DNA of 64,000 nucleotides from Synechococcus sp. RCC307 (GCA_000063525.1 CT978603.1:925105-989104); one strand, 5' to 3'. Counted from the first letter of the stretch, positions 9,008 through 17,042 are shown. A program made the numbers and translations. The notes: generated by a model from the letters alone, not told the origin.

Positions 9008-9766
9008 TCAGCGGCTCACCCGTTCAAGTAACCCCAGCGTTAGGTCCTTTGCTTCCTGTTGGAGGTAGATGTAGCCCCGTCCTCCAGTGAGCACAACAGC
9101 GCTGTAGTTGTAAGTGGTTCCTTTGCTGTCGGTTTCTTGTAGGCGAGCAACACAATCCGCGCGCACTTGCAGTTGCCCGCTGTAGGTGGCCTGCTCACCT
9201 TGGCCGGCATAACTGGAGAAGGCCTGGCCGCGAACAGTGCCATCGCTCCATTCTTCGCGCTGCACAACAGCATTGGGACGCCAGCTCCTGCCATCCCAAC
9301 TCAATCCACGCTGTTGGCTCAGCACAACGCCGTCGAGATCAGAGGCCCGGCAACTCTGTTTTCCTTGTTGAAACCAGCGACTGCTGAAGACGGCTTCTGG
9401 TTGCATTGCCAGGCTGTAAGTGGGTTCACCACTGGGATTGAGTACGGCAATGCTGCTTGCGATGCTCGACGTGAGCGGACGCCTCACGACGGCTTTGCAG
9501 GTGTTTTGAGCTTGATAGGTGCCGCTGTAATTCTGAGACTGGAAGTCCTGGCCAGATCGTTGAAAGGCAATCCCTTCGATGCGGCCATCGGGGAGCCATT
9601 CCTCAACGATCAAATGGGCCGTGGGTTTCTGAGCCACCAGCCCTTCTCCCATCACCACATAGCGACCTGGTTTCGGTGGTGAACAGGCCTCGGTGGTTTT
9701 TGCTTGTAGTGGAGCAGGAATCAGCAGGCTCAGCGCCAAGCCCAGCACCCAAGCTTTCCTTTGCAT
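9008..9766 (-). CDS. Exported protein of unknown function
   Basis: I place the start at ATG 9766, which gives 252 residues with a clear signal peptide ending near Ala-Gln-Ala (residues 1-21). A longer open frame reaches 10096 but lacks that signal at its N-terminus. The mature part is rich in Gly, Ser and Gln, has about four Cys, and shows repeated Y-S-G-x-Y/L patterns suggesting beta structure. The ATG overlaps the stop of the upstream small membrane gene as ATGA. It is probably periplasmic; function unknown. Confidence 0.65.
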   Translation of the reverse strand: MQRKAWVLGLALSLLIPAPLQAKTTEACSPPKPGRYVVMGEGLVAQKPTAHLIVEEWLPDGRIEGIAFQRSGQDFQSQNYSGTYQAQNTCKAVVRRPLTSSIASSIAVLNPSGEPTYSLAMQPEAVFSSRWFQQGKQSCRASDLDGVVLSQQRGLSWDGRSWRPNAVVQREEWSDGTVRGQAFSSYAGQGEQATYSGQLQVRADCVARLQETDSKGTTYNYSAVVLTGGRGYIYLQQEAKDLTLGLLERVSR

Positions 9767-9915
9767 CAGCGGCACACTTCGCTGGTTTCTTCGTTGGGTG
9801 TGCTGAGCGGGCCGCAGTTGAACCAACGCACAAAACGCACCTCGATATCGGTGCAAGCGACCATCACGCCCAGGATCAAGAGCAGGACCCCGATGATTGG
9901 CAAGGTGCGATTCAT
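9766..9915 (-). CDS. Small membrane protein coupled to the exported protein
   Basis: The 49-residue product starts with one membrane helix (MNRTLPIIG then a Leu/Val run) and ends in a short polar tail with two Cys. An alternative ATG at 9939 adds eight residues. Its TGA overlaps the next gene's ATG, a layout typical of translational coupling. No homologue recognised. Confidence 0.5.
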   Translation of the reverse strand: MNRTLPIIGVLLLILGVMVACTDIEVRFVRWFNCGPLSTPNEETSEVCR

Positions 9916-9976
9916 CGGCAACCAAACAAGCCTTTCCATGCTGGCGCTTTGGCCTAGGCGCCGCCACCAGGCCGTG
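9911..9976 (+). repeat. Direct repeat copy 1 beside corA
   Basis: About 60 nt here match 11286-11351 in the same orientation at roughly three of four positions. Both copies share the core ACAAGCCT, then a CATGCTG block and GCGCCACCA or a near variant. The two copies flank corA. Confidence 0.6.
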
Positions 9977-9983
9977 TGAATGC

Positions 9984-11147
9984 CTAACGCATCCCCGTCC
10001 AGTCCTGGAACCATCCCCGTTTCCAAAGCCAATAAAGCTGAAGCAACGAGATTGCCAGCATGAAAGCCATGCATATCGGATAGCCGTAATAGGCATCCAA
10101 CTCAGGCATATTCCAAGGTGATTTCTCCGGATTGAAGTTCATTCCGTAGACCCCAGCGATAAATGTGAGTGGAACGAAGATGCTGGAGATAATGGTGAGC
10201 ACCTTCATCACTTGGTTCATGCGATTGCTGATGCTGGCCATGTAACTGGTGGTGACCCCATCACATTGATGACGCAGCAATTCAGCTGTTTCAAAGACAA
10301 CCTCGACATGGGTCGTCACTTCGCGAAAACTGCGGATCGCTTCGCGATCAAGAATCCGCTTGCTTTGACGCATGAGCACAATGAGTTGACTACGCAGCGG
10401 CCAGATCATTGCTCGCGCATGCCTGAGAGTTGAGCGAATCTCATAGGCCTGGCGCAAGACCCGTGGCGTAGGCCGTCGCAGGGTGGCCTCCTCGAGATAG
10501 TCAAGTTGGTCAGCCAGCTGCTCGAGCAAGGGCAGCATTTGATCGAGCACCTCATCCACTAGAAAAAAGAAGATGTCATCGAGTTGGCCATAACCCGGAG
10601 GAGGCTGAAGTTGTTCCATCCAGTGCGTGAGCTCCGGAAAGGCCAATGGCCTCGGAACCTCCTCAATGGTGAGCACCAAATTGGACTGCAGCACAATGCC
10701 AACTTGCTCACTGATCAGTTGGCAGGAAGCACCCATCTCAAAGCGGTGAGTCACCACCTGCAGTGACTCACCCAAGACATCCACCCTGGTGCGCTGAGGT
10801 GTTTCCACTAAGGCCGGGTGGAGTTCCGCAGGAACTTCCAGCAGTGCTAAGACCTGCTCAATCAGCTGCGGATCACCAAGACCCTGGACACGCAACCAAA
10901 GCGGAGCTCCTCCTTGTTTGAGGTCTTCTAGCTGCTCAAGGTTGAGATTGGCGCGACGTTGCAATCCATCTGGGTGAAAGATGAGTGCCTCAAGTCGGGT
11001 TGGCGCAATGCCGCCATGCACAAACAGTGGGCCAGGCAAATCGCCCGGGCGTTCTGATAGGCGATGAGGTTTCAGCGCACCACTGGAGCGGCGCAACCTC
11101 GAACCTTTGATGGTGTTTGACAACTTGGAGGTAATGCCGTGTTGCAT
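9984..11147 (-). CDS. corA: CorA-family magnesium/divalent cation transporter
   Basis: The 387-residue protein has a large cytoplasmic N-terminal domain with a coiled-coil-rich region (about 180-320) and two C-terminal membrane helices separated by the signature YGMNF. The GMN motif at the end of the first helix forms the pore entrance in CorA channels, which work as pentamers for Mg2+ uptake. Length and order are normal for the family. The gene is flanked by a diverged direct repeat. The start at ATG 11147 has no competing evidence. Confidence 0.92.
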   Translation of the reverse strand: MQHGITSKLSNTIKGSRLRRSSGALKPHRLSERPGDLPGPLFVHGGIAPTRLEALIFHPDGLQRRANLNLEQLEDLKQGGAPLWLRVQGLGDPQLIEQVLALLEVPAELHPALVETPQRTRVDVLGESLQVVTHRFEMGASCQLISEQVGIVLQSNLVLTIEEVPRPLAFPELTHWMEQLQPPPGYGQLDDIFFFLVDEVLDQMLPLLEQLADQLDYLEEATLRRPTPRVLRQAYEIRSTLRHARAMIWPLRSQLIVLMRQSKRILDREAIRSFREVTTHVEVVFETAELLRHQCDGVTTSYMASISNRMNQVMKVLTIISSIFVPLTFIAGVYGMNFNPEKSPWNMPELDAYYGYPICMAFMLAISLLQLYWLWKRGWFQDWTGMR

Positions 11148-11285
11148 TTCCTCACTCCACCGTGTGGTTGTTAGCCAAGTTGCCCGGTTGACCCCTATTC
11201 ATGTCGCCTCGGGCAGCACTGTGATGAGTCGGAGGCTGCATCGCAATCAGAGTGGACGGCAGGATGCCGACCACAAGCCATGTGC

Positions 11286-11351
11286 AATCCATCGGTCACC
11301 CAACAAGCCTCTTCATGCTGACCTTTTGGCTGAGGCAGCGCCACCACAATC
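11286..11351 (+). repeat. Direct repeat copy 2 beside corA
   Basis: This is the second copy of the roughly 60-nt element at 9911-9976, same orientation, between corA and the broken PiT-like gene. Confidence 0.6.
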
Positions 11352-11354
11352 GCT

Positions 11355-12339
11355 TTAGCCCAATGCTTTGAGGGGCTGAATGGCGAGGGCCACGATCAGG
11401 CTCACGACAATGCCAACCCCTGCTTTGAACAGATCACTACCCAACACTTTGTAGAGAGGCTGACGGTCACTCAACTTCAACCGGATCCGAACCGCGATCT
11501 CGCGTCCAGCAAGCAATCCAAGGAAGACCCAGGTGGTGCTTAACGGGAATTGGGTGATGTTGGCTTTCCAGAACAGAACGCATCCAAAGAGGAAGTCGAT
11601 CACCGTGGCTGAGCGCAGATCGTTGGTGTTGATCTTGCTGCGCAACACGCCTTGGATGGGACCACCGCCAATCCAAACCAAGACGCAAAGGCCAATGCAC
11701 AGCATGAGAGCCGACAACGCCATTTCGCCAAAGCTCAGCTGGCGCGGTAAGTAGACATAGATATTGGCCATGTCTTGCACCAGCCATTGGCCATTGGCTC
11801 CATAGCCAACCGGTTGAGAGCCACTGCAGTGCAAACCAGTAGTTCTTGACCTCTGTTCCCTCTTGATGACTGCGTAGAACCTTTTTCTCCAGGATCCACA
11901 TCAGCAATCCATAAACCACCAAGGCCAGCACGAAGGCCATGACGTAGCCAGAGAGGGAGTTGAGCACCAATTTGGTGGCGTTCTTGGGCTCAAAAGCTGA
12001 AAGCACCAAAAAGGAGGTACTCACAGGCGCCCCCCATTGGGTCAAAGCCAGAACGGCAATGGGGGGGAGGAGATAGACCCAAGTGAAGTTGTCTGGCTGG
12101 GGAAATTTCTCGAGCCGTCCCCAGGCCGGATCCCCCAGGCCGCCGCCAGCGGGATGCAGGAACCAGCCGATGAGCAACACAGCAGCAGCGACTCCGCAGA
12201 TGAACAACATCTGCAGGGCCTTGGGGGTACGGCCCTTGTTACTGGACAGGTAGGTGCCGAGAGTTTGGAGTGAGTCGTTGGCTACGACCGAATAGGCCGC
12301 CAACAGAAAACCAATGATCTGAAAGGCGTTGGCGTCCAC
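11355..12339 (-). pseudogene. PiT-like phosphate permease gene broken by a frameshift
   Basis: Two minus-strand frames together encode one polytopic membrane protein. The N-terminal part begins at GTG 12339 and carries a VANDSLQTLGT and later a GAPVSTSFL block. The C-terminal part ends at 11355 and carries TNDLRSATV and PLSTTWVFLG. Such paired ND...T and P-x-S-T-S/T repeats are the hallmark of the PiT inorganic phosphate permease family. The frame breaks at 11784-11797, where seven bases (CCATTGG on the + strand) are duplicated in tandem. Removing one copy restores a continuous reading ...WSQWLVQDMANIY. It is a true mutation, a phase-variable site or a sequencing error. Confidence 0.8.
11784..11797. 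repeat. 7-bp tandem duplication causing the frameshift
   Basis: CCATTGG occurs twice in direct succession. Deleting either unit rejoins the two halves of the PiT-like permease in frame. Confidence 0.85.
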
Positions 12340-12413
12340 GCTCCAATCTCAACCACTCCCTTCTAAACCGTTGACGTGGTGGTGGTGTTATTCAAGCTTT
12401 CTTGACCAGCTCT

Positions 12414-12548
12414 TTACCCCCTCATTACCAGGGCTGTGGCCGTTGTGGTGGCTGGTTCCAGCTGCGGTGGGTCGTGGAGGGTTGGTATCAAGGCCGCCCC
12501 CAGTCCGAATCCCAGAGCAAACACAACCAGACCTTTGACGAGCTTCAT
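12414..12548 (-). CDS. Small single-helix membrane or exported peptide
   Basis: The 44-residue peptide begins MKLVKGLVVFALGFGLGAAL, one Gly-rich membrane helix or uncleaved signal, followed by a short Pro/Thr tail. It uses ATG 12548. It is isolated between the PiT-like gene and a long non-coding stretch. No family recognised. Confidence 0.5.
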   Translation of the reverse strand: MKLVKGLVVFALGFGLGAALIPTLHDPPQLEPATTTATALVMRG

Positions 12549-12643
12549 GGTTCTCTCTTCAGCTGTCTTGGTCCTACGAAGACCGTTGCCCCAACTCAAG
12601 AACGGTTAACCGCTCGGCATGTTCGGTTGTCCCTCAACAGCAC

Positions 12644-12672
12644 AAAACCCGGAGCTGTTGACCCCGGGCTTT
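12644..12672. terminator. Hairpin, possible bidirectional terminator
   Basis: AAAACCCGG pairs with CCGGGCTTT across an 11-nt loop. A short T stretch follows on the minus strand and a weak one on the plus strand. Confidence 0.4.
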
Positions 12673-12831
12673 GGTGAATGCAATTCGGAACTGCCGGCGC
12701 TGGCCTCCTGGGGCCATGGGATCCAGAGGGGTCTCCAAAAGCCCGGGGGCACCTGTGGCGGTGCGTCGGGGTGGCTGATCAGCCTGAAGACCTGAAATCG
12801 GATGAAACTGTTGGAGCAGGGGGCCGGATCG

Positions 12832-12873
12832 TCAGCGCGCTCCTGGCATCTGCTGCGGCGGGGTGTCGTCCAT
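12832..12873 (-). CDS. Tiny ORF of the MDDTPP family, copy 1
   Basis: ATG 12873 is preceded at 7 nt by AGGAGGG and opens a 13-codon frame, MDDTPPQQMPGAR, ending in TGA. Two more copies with the same order of signals lie at 35585-35626 and 46518-46562. All three are followed by the block CCTGCTCCAACAGT, here at 12807-12820 on the opposite strand reading. The copies differ at many bases but keep SD, ATG, D-T-P-P and the downstream block. I read this as a conserved micro-ORF or leader element in an otherwise gene-free gap (12549-13079). Whether the peptide or the RNA matters is unknown. Confidence 0.5.
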   Translation of the reverse strand: MDDTPPQQMPGAR

Positions 12874-13079
12874 TGCTGGGCCCTCCTGAATCGGAAAGCG
12901 GAACGGAGAAGTGGTGCTGGAGCGCCTGAGGTTCAACTCAGTTCCAACCGCTCCTCCGTGTCCACATGCTCAATCTGGTCTCGCATGTGCCATGTCACAA
13001 GCCGTTCTTAACCCAGCTTCTTGCTTCTTAGCTGTCCTTCATTGTTGAAGCGCCAGCTTTGCCTCCCCCGTTGTTTGGT

Positions 13080-13556
13080 ATGGCCCGTCCCAGCCTTTAT
13101 CTGGCCTCTCCCTATGGCTTCGCGCCGCAATGGAAAGAGCAGCTTTTGCCGCAGTTCTGCCAGGCCCTTGAGTCATTAGGTGCCGATGTGTGGGAGCCCT
13201 TTGAGCGCAACAACCAAATTGATCTGAGCAAGCCTGGTTGGGCTTATCAGGTGGCATGCGCGGATGTGCGTGACGTGGAGCAGGCCGATGGATTTTTTGC
13301 GATCGTCAATGGAACGCCCCCCGATGAGGGGGTGATGGTGGAGCTGGGAATCGCCATTGCGCTCCACAAGCCGATTTTTTTGTTTCGAGATGATTTCCGG
13401 GTCTGCAGCGATTCTGAGGACTACCCGCTCAACCTGATGCTGTTTGCCGGCCTGCCTGAACACAGCTGGCGCGACCACTTCTACAGCTCCATCGCCGACT
13501 TGGCTGATCCAGCCAAAGCCTTGGTGCGCTGGCTCAGCTCTGCTGGCGCTCGCTGA
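13080..13556 (+). CDS. Nucleoside 2-deoxyribosyltransferase-like protein
   Basis: Starting at ATG 13080 the product has 158 residues. It opens with LYLASPYGF, matching the family's Y-x-A-x-P-F type start, followed by an acidic block DVRDVEQADGFFAIV and DEGVMVELGIA. The last contains the conserved acidic residue that attacks the deoxyribose. The family swaps bases on deoxynucleosides or cleaves nucleotides during salvage. Substrate cannot be told from sequence. Its 3' end overlaps a small convergent gene by 23 nt. Confidence 0.75.
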   Translation: MARPSLYLASPYGFAPQWKEQLLPQFCQALESLGADVWEPFERNNQIDLSKPGWAYQVACADVRDVEQADGFFAIVNGTPPDEGVMVELGIAIALHKPIFLFRDDFRVCSDSEDYPLNLMLFAGLPEHSWRDHFYSSIADLADPAKALVRWLSSAGAR

Positions 13557-13683
13557 GGTCGGCCAGCAGGTTCAGCAGGGTGTCGAGTTCGCGCACTTCG
13601 CAGTAGCGATCCCAGTTATCGCAAGTGATGACGCTGCGAAATTCCCGGAAGGCCTCCAAGACTTCAGTGAACTCCTCTTCCAT
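13534..13683 (-). CDS. Small acidic protein, 49 residues
   Basis: ATG 13683 opens a frame beginning MEEEFTEVLEAFREF, with an RW-less helical acidic body and two Cys in a short span (TCDNWDRYC). It ends inside the 3' end of the convergent deoxyribosyltransferase gene. The amphipathic pattern and clean frame support a real protein. Function unknown. Confidence 0.55.
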   Translation of the reverse strand: MEEEFTEVLEAFREFRSVITCDNWDRYCEVRELDTLLNLLADLSERQQS

Positions 13684-13704
13684 TGCCCTGTTTGGCAGCT
13701 GTTT

Positions 13705-14061
13705 TTATTCAACAGCTGCGTCGCAGGCGATGAGTTGAGCGCGCCCAGCGCCTTGGCGCAGCTTGAAGCCCGGATGCTGTGGGTCATTGAGATCCCACCA
13801 CCACTTGCCATCGCTGAAGCTGGGTGCTCCTGCGTTATTCGTGCGTGGCAGCTGTAGATGCAAATCACGCCACTCCAGCACCACAAACGACCCAGGAACA
13901 GTGCCATCGACACTATTGGGAATGCCGATGGCATCCACAGCTCCGCGATCGATCCTGGCGGTCAAGGCATCACCGTCGCAGACGTAGGAGCTGGCTTGGG
14001 CGCGCCAGGATGGGGCGATCACAAGTGACAGCAGCAACACCAGGTGAAGGACGACACGCAT
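13705..14061 (-). CDS. Small exported protein
   Basis: From ATG 14061 the 118-residue product has a signal peptide (about residues 1-22, ending near Ala-Gln-Ala). A mature domain follows with two Cys, at an early YVCDGD and a late LIACDA, that could form one disulfide. Two adjacent Trp and a DLNDPQHPGF stretch are also notable. It is divergent from the DCC-family gene and the two starts overlap by 18 nt, so their promoters must lie inside each other's coding regions. Function unknown. Confidence 0.65.
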   Translation of the reverse strand: MRVVLHLVLLLSLVIAPSWRAQASSYVCDGDALTARIDRGAVDAIGIPNSVDGTVPGSFVVLEWRDLHLQLPRTNNAGAPSFSDGKWWWDLNDPQHPGFKLRQGAGRAQLIACDAAVE

Positions 14062-14436
14062 GGGCCAGTGCTCGTTTACGACGGGGGATGCCCCTTTTGT
14101 TCTCACTTTGCCGAACTCAGTGAGCTGCGCGGCGGCATTGCTGGCCTGATCATTCGCGATGGCCGCGCTGACCATGCCTTGCGTCAATCGTTAGCTCAGC
14201 GCGGTTGTCATCTTCGTGATGGTGCTGTGGTGATCGACGGTGATCAATTGCTGCATGGCTCTGAGGCCATCCATTGGATGGCCCAGCGGCTTCAGCCCAG
14301 TTCACCGCTGCTGCAATTGCTGATCCCGCTGTTTGGTCAAAACCAGCGCGCTGGCGCCCTCTATCCCTTCTTGCTGGTGGCACGGCGCGCCGCACTGGCA
14401 CTGCGCGGGCTCCCAGTTGACCCGGATTCCCGCTAA
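14044..14436 (+). CDS. DCC-family thiol-disulfide oxidoreductase-like protein (DUF393)
   Basis: The 130-residue protein has the family signature near its N-terminus, YDGGCPFC (residues 12-19), with the redox C-x2-C. Basic and hydrophobic helices typical of DUF393 follow. The start is a GTG (14044). Family members are small thioredoxin-fold proteins of uncertain substrate, often linked with membrane or respiratory proteins. The prohibitin gene follows 24 nt downstream in the same direction, so the two may be cotranscribed. Confidence 0.85.
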   Translation: MKDDTHGPVLVYDGGCPFCSHFAELSELRGGIAGLIIRDGRADHALRQSLAQRGCHLRDGAVVIDGDQLLHGSEAIHWMAQRLQPSSPLLQLLIPLFGQNQRAGALYPFLLVARRAALALRGLPVDPDSR

Positions 14437-14460
14437 GAGAGGGGCACTGCTACAGATTTC

Positions 14461-15264
14461 ATGCAAAGCCCGATGCGATCGGCCAGCCCTCAGGGTCCAG
14501 AGACCGGGTTGGTGGCGATCGTGGCCATTGGCTTGGCAACGTTGTTGCTGCTTGCTCAAGCGCTGTTCATCGTTCCCGCTGGAGAAGTGGCGGTGATCAC
14601 AACCCTGGGCAAGGTGAGCGGCTTGCCCAGGCAGCCGGGTTTAAATATCAAATTGCCCCTGGTGCAGCAGGCCTGGCCCTTCAGCATCCGCACCCAGGTG
14701 CGGCCCGAGGACTTTGCAACGCTCACCAAGGACCTGCAGGTGATCCAGGCCACGGCCACGATCAAATACGCCCTGCGCGCTGATGAAGCCGGCCGCGTCT
14801 ACAGCACGATTGCCAGCAATGACCGCGATGTCTATCCCCGCATCATTCAGCCGTCGTTACTGAAGGCCCTGAAGTCGGTGTTCTCCCAGTACGAGCTGGT
14901 GACAATCGCTTCGGAATGGAATGACATTTCATCCTTGGTGGAGCGCACTGTCGCTGAGGAGCTCGACAAATTCGACTACGTCGAAGTGCGCGGCCTGGAC
15001 CTGACCGGTCTTGAGATCGCTGAGGAATACCGCGCGGCGATTGAGCAAAAACAAATTGCTGAGCAGCAACTGCTGCGGGCGCAAACCGAGGTGAAGATCG
15101 CTGAGCAGGAGGCTCTGCGTTACGACACCTTGAACAAGAGCCTGGATGATCAGGTTCTCTACAAGCTGTTCTTGGATAAGTGGGATGGCGTCACCCAGGT
15201 CGTCCCTGGGTTGCCGGGAAGTGGTTCTGGTGGAACGCCTCCGGTGATTGTGGGGCGTCGTTAA
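14461..15264 (+). CDS. Prohibitin/SPFH-family membrane protein
   Basis: The 267-residue protein has one N-terminal membrane helix (about 17-39), an SPFH/band-7 domain (about 40-200) and a charged coiled-coil (about 195-235). A Gly-rich tail ends in GTPPVIVGRR. Prohibitins form large ring assemblies in membranes and act as scaffolds, in cyanobacteria often at thylakoid or plasma membrane. The last 111 bases recur as an 85 percent identical fragment at 16666-16776, and the last 24 bases in variant form at 18789-18812, so this gene's 3' end is a duplication hot spot. Confidence 0.9.
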   Translation: MQSPMRSASPQGPETGLVAIVAIGLATLLLLAQALFIVPAGEVAVITTLGKVSGLPRQPGLNIKLPLVQQAWPFSIRTQVRPEDFATLTKDLQVIQATATIKYALRADEAGRVYSTIASNDRDVYPRIIQPSLLKALKSVFSQYELVTIASEWNDISSLVERTVAEELDKFDYVEVRGLDLTGLEIAEEYRAAIEQKQIAEQQLLRAQTEVKIAEQEALRYDTLNKSLDDQVLYKLFLDKWDGVTQVVPGLPGSGSGGTPPVIVGRR

Positions 15265-15423
15265 TGCTCCACTGACGGTCAGGGATCCGTCAGCGAAATC
15301 TTGCCCCTGCGTAGCCCTCTGCGTGCACTTTTAAGCACCTGTCCATTTGGTGTGGCGACTCCCGTTTGGGTGAATTGCACCGCGCCTACAACAGAGGGGA
15401 AACCGTGAACTCTGACAAACCCA

Positions 15424-15585
15424 ATGGATTGGCTGATTAAACCGATCAGAGCTGTCGTCTTGGCAGACCGTGATGCCTACTTCTGGATCAAAGACCGACT
15501 CAAGCTGGGTGAATACCAGATGGCCGCATTGGTCTGGTTCTCAGCCTGCATCTTTGGATTCCTGCTCGGCTGGTGGCTGACCTAG
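15424..15585 (+). CDS. Small membrane protein, 53 residues
   Basis: From ATG 15424 the frame reads MDWLIKPIRAVVLADRDAYF and ends in a hydrophobic helix FGFLLGWWLT. The amphipathic N-terminus plus a C-terminal membrane anchor is a common pattern for small cyanobacterial membrane proteins. It is preceded by a 160-nt gap after prohibitin. No family recognised. Confidence 0.6.
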   Translation: MDWLIKPIRAVVLADRDAYFWIKDRLKLGEYQMAALVWFSACIFGFLLGWWLT

Positions 15586-15638
15586 CCGAACGGTTAGCGG
15601 CGCCTGCTGGGGTCTTGCGGTTCCGCCGCGCTTTTGCG

Positions 15639-15788
15639 CTACACGCAACCTGTGCATCCTCTGTCGGAGCCTGTTTCCTCTTGGTCCCTTAGCTGTTGAG
15701 GTGGCCGTTTCCACCATTGCAATTTGGGTTGAGCGCTAACTGTCGCTATCAGCGGAAACACGATCAGTCCCAGCGGAATGAATGCCAT
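15639..15788 (-). CDS. Possible small membrane protein
   Basis: ATG 15788 opens 49 codons beginning MAFIPLGLIVFPLIATVSAQ, one hydrophobic segment, then a polar tail. An upstream in-frame start at 15845 is possible. No strong ribosome site and no homologue recognised. Confidence 0.38.
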   Translation of the reverse strand: MAFIPLGLIVFPLIATVSAQPKLQWWKRPPQQLRDQEETGSDRGCTGCV

Positions 15789-15941
15789 GTCATCTCCATT
15801 GGCTATCCATGTCTTGGCCTGACAGCCAGCATGCTTTCTCCCCATGACTGGTGATTTGATGATGAGACTTTTCTGAGTCAGCGGCGCCTGATTAGATCCT
15901 GCGGTTCAGGCTCAGGGCCACGCGCCAAATGCCGCTAGTGC

Positions 15942-16214
15942 TCAGCTGTACACCTTGCCAATCAGCGGACCAGCCTGCTCGTCGGTGAAAACAGGGCTCA
16001 CCTTCCAGTCCAGGTATTCAGCCCACTCCGCGGCATGCTCATAACAAACGGCGGCATCATCGGTCTCAACAAGAATCCAGCCCTCGACTGAACCTGGCGC
16101 ATGGAAGCGCTTCCAAGAAGTGCAAACAGGAAATGGAGCGCCGGTAGCCATGAACTGACGGGCGGCTTTCTCGTGATAGCCGGTCTTGAACTGCCAGTGC
16201 ATTAGGAAGGTCAT
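15942..16214 (-). CDS. DUF3303-like small protein
   Basis: I choose ATG 16214, giving 90 residues beginning MTFLMHWQFKTGYHEKAARQ; an upstream in-frame ATG at 16319 would add 35 residues of poor quality. The sequence features SWKRFHAPGSVEGW and YEHAAEWAEYL, which I associate with the DUF3303 family of marine picocyanobacteria, a small ferredoxin-like-fold group of unknown role. It lies between the prohibitin gene and its 3' fragment. Confidence 0.6.
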   Translation of the reverse strand: MTFLMHWQFKTGYHEKAARQFMATGAPFPVCTSWKRFHAPGSVEGWILVETDDAAVCYEHAAEWAEYLDWKVSPVFTDEQAGPLIGKVYS

Positions 16215-16556
16215 GAGAAGCCCTGAGGGGCCTTTCACCTTGCACTCCAAGGAAGCTATTACGCGGTGACCCGGGACACCTTGAATGCACGCAATATGTG
16301 CATCAACCAAACGTTCCAACGCACAGCCATAAAAGCCATTGCCGAAGCAGGGGCCGTGGGGAGTTGCGCCTGTACTGCTGCGCCACGGCCTGGACAGATC
16401 AGAAGGTCAGGCACTTCCACACCAGCGCAACACCAGCGATGCAACCGACGATCGCAATAGAAGGATCCATGACAGAGGGGGAAATCGGACTCAACGCTGG
16501 CGCGGCCGATGACGCTCCAGTGGTTCGGTTCACCGCCCAGCTGCCATCAGCGTCTC

Positions 16557-16615
16557 TGCGTACGCCACACCAATGGTGTGTCAGCCCTGCGTACAGCTCG
16601 GCGTACGCCGTACGC
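16557..16615. repeat. Cluster of palindromes with repeated GCGTAC cores
   Basis: Four GTAC tetramers fall within 54 bp. They include a perfect 10-bp palindrome GGCGTACGCC (16600-16609) and a hairpin CACACC-aat-GGTGTG (16566-16580). The cluster lies 50 bp before the prohibitin 3' fragment. Confidence 0.55.
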
Positions 16616-16665
16616 ACAGCAGCACCAAGCTTCAGTGCTGGACTGGCTTCATCAGCGAATAACCG

Positions 16666-16776
16666 GTCCTCTACAAGCTGTTCTTGGATAAGTGGGATGG
16701 CATTACCCAGTTGGTCCCTGGACTGCCCGGAAGCGGGGGTGCTGGAACGCCTCCGGTGATTGTGGGCAGGCGATAA
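16666..16776 (+). pseudogene. Orphan 3' fragment of the prohibitin gene
   Basis: These 111 bases align without gaps to the last 111 bases of the prohibitin gene (15154-15264), 94 identical. They encode VLYKLFLDKWDGITQLVPG up to a GTPPVIVGRR end and stop. Most differences are silent. A TAA codon sits in frame two codons upstream, so the piece cannot be translated as part of a larger protein. No other prohibitin sequence precedes it. This looks like a duplicated gene end rather than a decayed full gene. Confidence 0.85.
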
Positions 16777-16793
16777 CGCCGTGATCGAGCCTG

Positions 16794-17042
16794 TTATTCA
16801 TCCTCTGGCCACCACTCTTCAGGTGACCACATCGGTGAGCAGGGTGGTGGCAGCAATGGAGCCAGCCTCAGCATCTCAGCGTGAGTCATGCCGACGTCGT
16901 CGGAGAACACGGCGACAAGCTCTCTATCCAACACATGTTCGATGCCGTGGTGCAGGGCGGCCTGCCGTGACTCGGCGCGACAAGGACAAAGCCTGTAGCG
17001 ATCTCCGACCCGGTATGCCAGCCAGAAGAGTTTGTTTCCCAA
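16794..17042 (-). CDS. Small protein of unknown function
   Basis: The 82-residue frame from ATG 17042 begins MGNKLFWLAYRVGDRYRLCP and ends in a Pro/Trp-rich acidic tail. It has an ordered middle region (HHGIEHVLDRELVAVF). It converges on the prohibitin fragment. Coding seems more likely than not, but no family is recognised. Confidence 0.45.
   Translation of the reverse strand: MGNKLFWLAYRVGDRYRLCPCRAESRQAALHHGIEHVLDRELVAVFSDDVGMTHAEMLRLAPLLPPPCSPMWSPEEWWPEDE

Noticed and set aside
11107-11358. 83-codon plus-strand frame containing direct repeat copy 2
   Set aside because: No ribosome site; the similarity to the frame at copy 1 is explained by the DNA repeat itself.
16399-16470. 23-residue membrane peptide MDPSIAIVGCIAGVALVWKC... 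on the minus strand
   Set aside because: No ribosome site and no homologue I can recall; too short to support.
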